Below the pieces are notes generated by a model. The model was not told the DNA's origin. It searched no databases and was given only the letters and a program-made list of their open reading frames with translations. DNA of 64,000 bases from Drosophila persimilis. Taxonomy: Eukaryota > Arthropoda > Insecta > Diptera > Drosophilidae. A program made the translations under genes and the position numbers. Positions 59,055 through 64,000 of this stretch are shown here, in pieces; position 1 is the stretch's first letter; each line of letters opens with the position of its first letter. The DNA lies in the NCBI RefSeq assembly GCF_003286085.1, contig NW_020825426.1, positions 186,001-250,000 of the forward strand, in the 5' to 3' direction.

Positions 59055-59098
59055 CTTTTTTTTTTTTTTTTTTCGATGTAATTAGATGCGCGTGCACG
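59055..59098 (-). mobile_element. Family 4 3'-end remnant or 5' tag (25 nt plus 19-A tail)
   Basis: This is 19 T followed by the 25 terminal bases of the family 4 3' end, then a new 12-T tail of copy 2. It is either the shortest truncated insertion in the window or a tag carried by copy 1 because its RNA began 25 nt before the neighbour's tail. HeT-A RNAs start a few tens of bases before the neighbour's tail, which favours the tag. Confidence 0.85.
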
Positions 59099-60032
59099 TT
59101 TTTTTTTTTTCGATGTAATTAGATGCGCGTGCACGCCTACGATGCGCACACTCGCCCGCCAGCTTTGCTACTGGCGGAGTTTATTTCCAGCTTTTCTTAT
59201 TACCAATACTTCGGCAATTTACATTTAAGCTTAACTTACAACAATGATGTGATTTTTAAAATTGGCGGGCAATTGACATTAACATTACATTAACATTAAC
59301 ATCTACAGACATGTTTACATTCTATCAGTATTACAGTCTGGCAGCCCTATTTTGACATTCGCAATAATTGACGTACATTTATACAAACAAAGAGATGAGT
59401 ATTTGGACAAATTGCAACATTAATGACATTTATAGACTAATTTAATTCTATTTATTTTCTATTTCAGGTACTGGAGGATCATCATCGTCGTCTGGAGCAG
59501 TGTGGATGGCACAGGGCGCATCCGCCTCAGCGCTGGATGTGCACGTGTATGTGATGCTGCAGATCACGCATCTGCGGCATCGGAATTGACAGAGGCAGGA
59601 TCCAGGAGTTGGCGAGGATGGTGATGGTGATTGGCGAGCGACTCTGGTCCGGCCGCCCACGTTGCTTCTGCCTGGAGATCTGGGGATTGGCACTGGTCCG
59701 GCCAATCGGGGTGCGTTGACCAGTGGAAACGGCCGCAGTGGAGATGGCCGCATATGAGTGCGGATTGGCTGCATCCGAGTGGCTGCTGGTCCGGCCACCC
59801 AGGATACACTGTCGATGTCGATGTAGATGGAGCGCTGGCCAGAGTCGACTGTATTGGCTGGCCTCGTCGTTGGATTGCTGCTGCTGTTTTGTGATGATGG
59901 CGTGACGTCACGGCCATCGGTTGACGGCAGCGTTGTCGAAGGGGCGTCCAAATTGGGCCCAACTTGCAACAAAATGTTGCGGTTGGTGGCGAGGCAGGAA
60001 CTGGAGAGGCTGATCTGTGAGTGTATTGACAG

Positions 60033-60103
60033 GTAAGTGTGATTAGTAAAAGTATTGGCTATTTTGTGTTGATGCGTGAATTGATGTTTTTTCTTCTTTT
60101 TAG
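60033..60103 (+). other. Candidate antisense intron 1, family 4 copy 2
   Basis: GTAAGT donor and CTTTTTAG acceptor, 71 nt; counterpart of 54960-55031. Confidence 0.5.
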
Positions 60104-60895
60104 CGGCAGTCTGGATGTTGATGGCGACGACGATAGGGCCTTCAAATTTCGCCCATTTGGCAGGAATTGGATGGCGAATTTGGTGTGGCAACTGCTGAAG
60201 AGGCAGCTCTATCGGAGGCGTGGCAGGTACGTATATTTTGTGAGTGATTGGACCATTTTGTGTTGAACTGTGTATTGATGTTTTTTCTCCTTTTAGCGGC
60301 AGCCTGTGGTCTGGATGTTGATGGCGACGGCGATAGGGGCCTCAAATTTCGCCCATTTGGCAGGAATTGGATGGCGAAATTGGTGTGGCAGCTGCTGGAG
60401 AGGCAGCTCTATCGGAGGCATGGCAGGTACGTATGTTTTATGTGTGTTTGGTCCATTTTGTGTTGAAGTGTGAATTGATGTTTTTCTTCTTTTTAGCGGC
60501 AGCCTGGATGTTGTTGGAGACGGCGATAGGGCCTTCAAATTTCGCCCATTTGGCAGAAGGTGGATAGTGAATTTGGTGAGGCAACTGCTGGAGAGGCAGC
60601 TCTATCGGAGGCGTGGCAGGTACGTATGTTTAGTGTGAGTTTGGACCATTTTGTGTTGATGTGTGTATTGATGTTTTTTCTTCTTTTTAGCGGCAGCCTG
60701 AGGACTGGATGTTGCTGGCGACGGCTAAAGGGGCCTCAAATTTCGCCCATTTGGCAGGAATTAAATGGCGAAATTGGTGTGGCAACTGCTGAAGAGGCAG
60801 CTCTATCGGAGGCGTGGCAGGTACGTATGTGTTATGTGTGTTTGGTCCATTTTGTGTTGATGTGAATATTGACGTAATTTTTGGTTTGTTTACAG
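60104..60895. repeat. Exon-intron tandem modules, family 4 copy 2 (4 units)
   Basis: Units of 193, 200, 194 and 205 bp. Their blocks are 123, 130, 123 and 130 nt, and the intron-like segments are 60227-60296 (70), 60427-60496 (70), 60620-60690 (71) and 60821-60895 (75). Each segment starts GTACGT and ends in a T-rich tract plus AG. The alternating 123/130 pattern suggests duplication of a two-module piece. The 7 extra nt of the 130 blocks lie just after cggcagcctg. Confidence 0.8.
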
Positions 60896-61032
60896 TGGCT
60901 GCTCTGGACCTGTGCGGTGGATTGTCAGGAGCGTCGTCAATAAATCCTAAAATGTCGTCCAATTGGCATCAGATGTGTGGTGTTGGTGACGGGGCAGCTG
61001 CTGGTGGGGCAGCTCTGTCGATGGCGTGGCAG

Positions 61033-61080
61033 GTGAGTACGTATTGTTTATGTGAGTTAATGATTTCCATCTGTTTTTAG
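61033..61080 (+). other. Candidate antisense intron, last, family 4 copy 2
   Basis: GTGAGT donor and CTGTTTTTAG acceptor, 48 nt, short for a fly intron. It follows a 137-nt block (60896-61032) and leads into the block that overlaps the gag end. Confidence 0.35.
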
Positions 61081-61110
61081 TGGCTGCCTCAGGACCGACT
61101 TTTGGGCTCA

Positions 61111-64000
61111 TCAAAAGTAGTCAGAGTAGTAGCTATCGTAGTCGTCTAGGATATCCGCTATCTCGTCGTCAACTGAATCGTCGTCCGTCCACTGGTCGTC
61201 GCCATCGTCGCTGAGTGCTTCGCAGTCCATATCAGAGTCCTCCGATACGGCTGCGGCGTCAGGTTGTGAATTGGCGGCGGGCCTTGTAGGTGTTGGTGCT
61301 GCTTCTGGTGCTGCTGCTGGAGTCTGTGTTGGAGGATTGGCCGCTGCTGAGCCACTGCCCTTTGCTTCCGTCAGGCTTGCAATTAATGTGGTAAGTTCTT
61401 GCAGTTTTTTTTCTAAGTTTTCAATTTTGACGGCGTACTCTTTCAGGAGTCCCACACACTTGCCATCGCATTGGATGGCTGGCTGCTGCTGCTTATGCTG
61501 GGGATTTCTCGGCGTCTGGAAACGTTTTGGAGTTGGCTGCACCCGTTGATCGCGCTGGCATTGGCGCCCCTTGGCCTGTGGCTGGGAATGATGGCCGCGA
61601 TGCTGGTGCTGCTGCTGGTGCTGCCGACCCAAATTGTGTCCGCGCTGCTGCTGTTTTTGTTCTTGTTGCTGCTGCTGCTCTTCCCTTAGATTTTGCTGGA
61701 ACTTGGCCAAATGATTTGAAGCCGGATTGGCTTGCGCACCTCGGCTATACAAGGGCCTGCGGGTGTTGGGCGTTGCTGCTGCTGCTGCAGCTGGTGTTGG
61801 TGCTGCTTTGGCCCCCTGTTTGCCGCTTGAATGCTGCTGTTGGTGTTGGTGTTGTGGCCGCTTCTTTTGTGATGACTGCTGCTGCTTGGGGGCGGGGATA
61901 TGAGGCTGCTGTTGTTGGGAAGGACGACGACTGCTCGTCGGCTGTTGCCGTTCTGCCGCTCGTGGCTGCTGCTGCTGCTCAGCATTCCCAGACCGCAACA
62001 CCCTGCTGTAGGAGGGCCTGCCATTGCCTCTGGTGCCTGTGTTTGCTGTCTGCTGTTGTTGTTGCTGGGATTGGCGACTCGGCTGCTGAGTTTGTGGGCG
62101 TTGTTGGTCAGTTGGCTGCTGTGGCTGCTGGCGTTGCTGTTGATACTGCTGCCTCTGCTGCTCAGCGATGATCCGGTTTGCCCTTAACTGGCTGCGAGCC
62201 TTTTTGTAGGCGGCACATCCCTTGTAGCAGCTCACGTGCTTGCCGCTACAGTTGGCGCATTTGGGATCCTCCTGCCTGGGTTTCCTGCATGCTGTTGTGG
62301 GGTGATCTCCTGCGCATTTCATGCACTTGTATGGCCGTCTGCAGTAGTTTTTTGTGTGCCCAAACTCCTGGCACCGATGGCATTGAGCTGGATCGCGTGG
62401 CTTGGCTTGTCTCACTATGGAGACGCATTGATTGGCCAGGTTTTTAATGTCCAGAATTGCCTCATGGCCACCATCCGCCTTGGGCTGAATCTCCACCTCA
62501 AAAATGTTTAGAGGCCTTCCATTAAAACGGTGTTTTAATCCTCGGATAAACCTCGCAGTAAATCCGAGTCGTTCAAGCTCCTCAGAGATCCAGCTGCTGG
62601 GCGTGGTGTGGTGTAAGTGTCGCACTATTACACGATAGCCCCTTTCGCTGCGCGGCTGGTGTGTGTGCAATTGGGTGCTGTCTTCAGCTAGGGCGTTCTG
62701 GATGGCGTTGTATGTTAAAATGTCGTCGCAGTGGACTCTAAGTCCACTGTTGGCCATCGATTTCGTCGTGAATTTCCCCACGTTCGGATTTGTTGTCAAT
62801 TTATTTATCAGGGGTACAATTGCAGGCACCAGGGGCAGGAAGATTGTTGGGACCTTGGTGCTGCGTAATGACGGTTGGACTGGCGTTAAATTTATACTAA
62901 TGGCTGGCTGATGTTGTGTCTGATGGCTGATGTTGCGGCTGATGTTGCGTTCAGACTCCTCCCTTTGAGGCTCCCTATGTTGGACCTCACTTGGTGGGAC
63001 CGGAACCTCAGTATTTGGCGGTGTGCTTATTTGGCCAGCATCTGACTCCATCTGCCGAGTCTCATGATGCAGCCTTTTTGCGAATTGGCTCTTGAACATG
63101 GGCGTGTCCAGAGTGAGGCAGGTGAAGTCATCGTCATCAGTATCCGTTTCGATCGCCGCGCATCTTCTTTTGAGCGGCGAGCGAAACGAATCTGTAGTCA
63201 GGTTATCCTTTGCTATAGGGGTAATGGGCAGGGGCGAGGGCATTTCATTGGCCAGTAGCGGGGGAACGCTAATTAGCCATTCCTTTACCAGTTGTGTTCT
63301 GGTACTAGGCCTTGTCTGTATGTTATGCTCGTCCGCCTGAGTCAGAGTAGGCAGCAAGCATTTTCTGCTTCTGCTGGTATTATTGCGTTCAGCTGTCGTC
63401 AACCTTTGTTGCTGTTGCTGGTCATTGTTTTTCTTTATGCCGTTTACAGTTTCGGCATAAGTCAGTGTGTTTGTTTGTGTTTTGTTATTGGCGTAGGTCA
63501 GGCTAGCTTCGTTCTTGTATGTGTTTGTGTTTTGGTTCGGCGGGAGAGAGCAAGCATCTCTCTTTTTGTCATAAGTGTGTGAGTGCATGTTTGGCGGCAA
63601 ACGCTTTGGGGCTTGATGTGACGAGCCTCCGTTTTGATTGTGCGCCGAGGGTTCGGCTGCCGAGAGAGCGCAAGCGTCGCTCTCTCTGATGCTTGTGTGA
63701 GTTGTTTGATTGTTATTGTTTTCGCTAATGTTTTGGCGCGAAAACATATGGGCATAACATTTGTTTTTGTTATGTTTATGTGCACTTAAATGCTCTTTGG
63801 TAAGAGCGAAAGCGCCGCTATTTTTGGAACCCGTTGCACTTTCGCTGGGGGCTATTTTTGTCTGCGTGTTTGTACGTGTATTTGATGGCGGTTTTTCTTG
63901 TATGTTGGCGTCTGTTTTTGGTGGGATTGGCGGGTATTTTCTAACATATAAACCCCTGTCCACAAATCGACGCTCGAACTCCAGCACCGTAGCTCCCAAG
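61111..64000 (-). CDS. gag: Gag protein, family 4, copy 2 (partial, N-terminus beyond window)
   Basis: An open frame runs to the window edge and starts, by alignment with copy 1, near residue 83. The PRE_C2HC-type region, the three zinc knuckles (CHRCQEFGHTKNYC first), the Gln-rich stretch and the acidic C-terminus are all present. Differences from copy 1 are small substitutions and in-frame indels in the region before the PRE_C2HC domain and in the Gln-rich part. This pattern fits selection for a working Gag. Confidence 0.88.
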   Translation of the reverse strand, partial: LGATVLEFERRFVDRGLYVRKYPPIPPKTDANIQEKPPSNTRTNTQTKIAPSESATGSKNSGAFALTKEHLSAHKHNKNKCYAHMFSRQNISENNNNQTTHTSIRESDACALSAAEPSAHNQNGGSSHQAPKRLPPNMHSHTYDKKRDACSLPPNQNTNTYKNEASLTYANNKTQTNTLTYAETVNGIKKNNDQQQQQRLTTAERNNTSRSRKCLLPTLTQADEHNIQTRPSTRTQLVKEWLISVPPLLANEMPSPLPITPIAKDNLTTDSFRSPLKRRCAAIETDTDDDDFTCLTLDTPMFKSQFAKRLHHETRQMESDAGQISTPPNTEVPVPPSEVQHREPQREESERNISRNISHQTQHQPAISINLTPVQPSLRSTKVPTIFLPLVPAIVPLINKLTTNPNVGKFTTKSMANSGLRVHCDDILTYNAIQNALAEDSTQLHTHQPRSERGYRVIVRHLHHTTPSSWISEELERLGFTARFIRGLKHRFNGRPLNIFEVEIQPKADGGHEAILDIKNLANQCVSIVRQAKPRDPAQCHRCQEFGHTKNYCRRPYKCMKCAGDHPTTACRKPRQEDPKCANCSGKHVSCYKGCAAYKKARSQLRANRIIAEQQRQQYQQQRQQPQQPTDQQRPQTQQPSRQSQQQQQQTANTGTRGNGRPSYSRVLRSGNAEQQQQPRAAERQQPTSSRRPSQQQQPHIPAPKQQQSSQKKRPQHQHQQQHSSGKQGAKAAPTPAAAAAATPNTRRPLYSRGAQANPASNHLAKFQQNLREEQQQQQEQKQQQRGHNLGRQHQQQHQHRGHHSQPQAKGRQCQRDQRVQPTPKRFQTPRNPQHKQQQPAIQCDGKCVGLLKEYAVKIENLEKKLQELTTLIASLTEAKGSGSAAANPPTQTPAAAPEAAPTPTRPAANSQPDAAAVSEDSDMDCEALSDDGDDQWTDDDSVDDEIADILDDYDSYYSDYF

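Larger units (their letters stand above)
59099..61110 (-). other. Family 4 3' UTR, copy 2
   Basis: Same layout as in copy 1: terminal hairpin, plus-strand TTTCAG acceptor (59466-59467), then six intron-like segments. Small indels relative to copy 1 (for example near 59843 and 59897) break both the sense and antisense frames of the first large block, which argues that this block is not protein-coding. Confidence 0.7.
59099..64000 (-). mobile_element. Family 4 gag-only element, copy 2, cut by window edge
   Basis: It has a 12-T tail (59099-59110), a 2.0-kb 3' UTR (59111-61110) and most of gag. It is longer than copy 1 in the 3' UTR because there are four modules instead of two. Differences from copy 1 are scattered, so the two copies are older relatives than the family 1 copies are to each other. 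Confidence 0.9.

Noticed and set aside
60104-60895. CRISPR-like array (regular repeats of about 195 bp)
   Set aside because: The units are alike over their whole length without unique spacers, and lie in the 3' UTR of a fly retrotransposon.

Overview
The window is a telomeric retrotransposon array from a Drosophila-type fly. Every protein of real length is a Gag or Pol of a jockey-clade non-LTR retrotransposon. All are coded on the minus strand. The elements are joined head to tail: each short oligo-T run on the plus strand (the poly-A tail of one element) abuts the 5' end of the next element to its left. Several elements are cut from the 5' side at random points. There are no host genes, tRNAs or rRNAs and no TTAGG-type telomere repeats. 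This matches the HeT-A/TAHRE/TART telomeres of Drosophila. Because such elements attach by their 3' ends, the centromere lies to the left and the chromosome end to the right. I cannot name the species.

Four families are visible; the names below are by analogy. Family 1 (about 3.0 kb, HeT-A-like) has one gag (686 aa), a short 3' UTR of about 0.6 kb and no pol. It fills 1-25065 and 31848-38440. Family 2 (6.8 kb, TAHRE-like, 25066-31847) has a closely related gag, an endonuclease-reverse transcriptase and a related 3' end; family 1 looks like family 2 with pol deleted. Family 3 (7.7 kb, TART-like, 38441-54032) has one complete copy and three 5'-truncated copies, with an unrelated-looking 3' end and a very long Pol. 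Family 4 (at least 5 kb, 54033-64000) has a 1044-aa gag, no pol and a 1.7-2.0 kb 3' UTR full of tandem modules.

Layout: 1-1193 partial family 1; 1194-10183 three intact family 1 copies; 10184-22091 four copies of a diverged subtype (1b) or of 1a/1b mosaics, with frameshifted gags; 22092-25065 an intact family 1 copy; 25066-31847 family 2; 31848-38440 three family 1 copies, the last two truncated; 38441-54032 four family 3 copies; 54033-59054 family 4; 59055-59098 a 25-nt 3'-end remnant plus tail; 59099-64000 a second family 4 copy running off the window.

In such arrays Gag packages the RNA and directs it to chromosome ends, while Pol (from families 2 and 3 here) supplies endonuclease and reverse transcriptase, also for the gag-only families. 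The most unusual signals are: (a) good intron signals on the antisense (plus) strand in all four families, in two of them inside tandemly repeated exon-intron modules whose copy number varies; (b) 5' tags that look like the tailed 3' end of a family absent from the window; (c) 3'-terminal inverted repeats with compensatory changes between families 1 and 2; and (d) frameshifts in copies 10184-22091 that look like consensus artefacts, because both alternative bases are written side by side at sites where subtypes differ.
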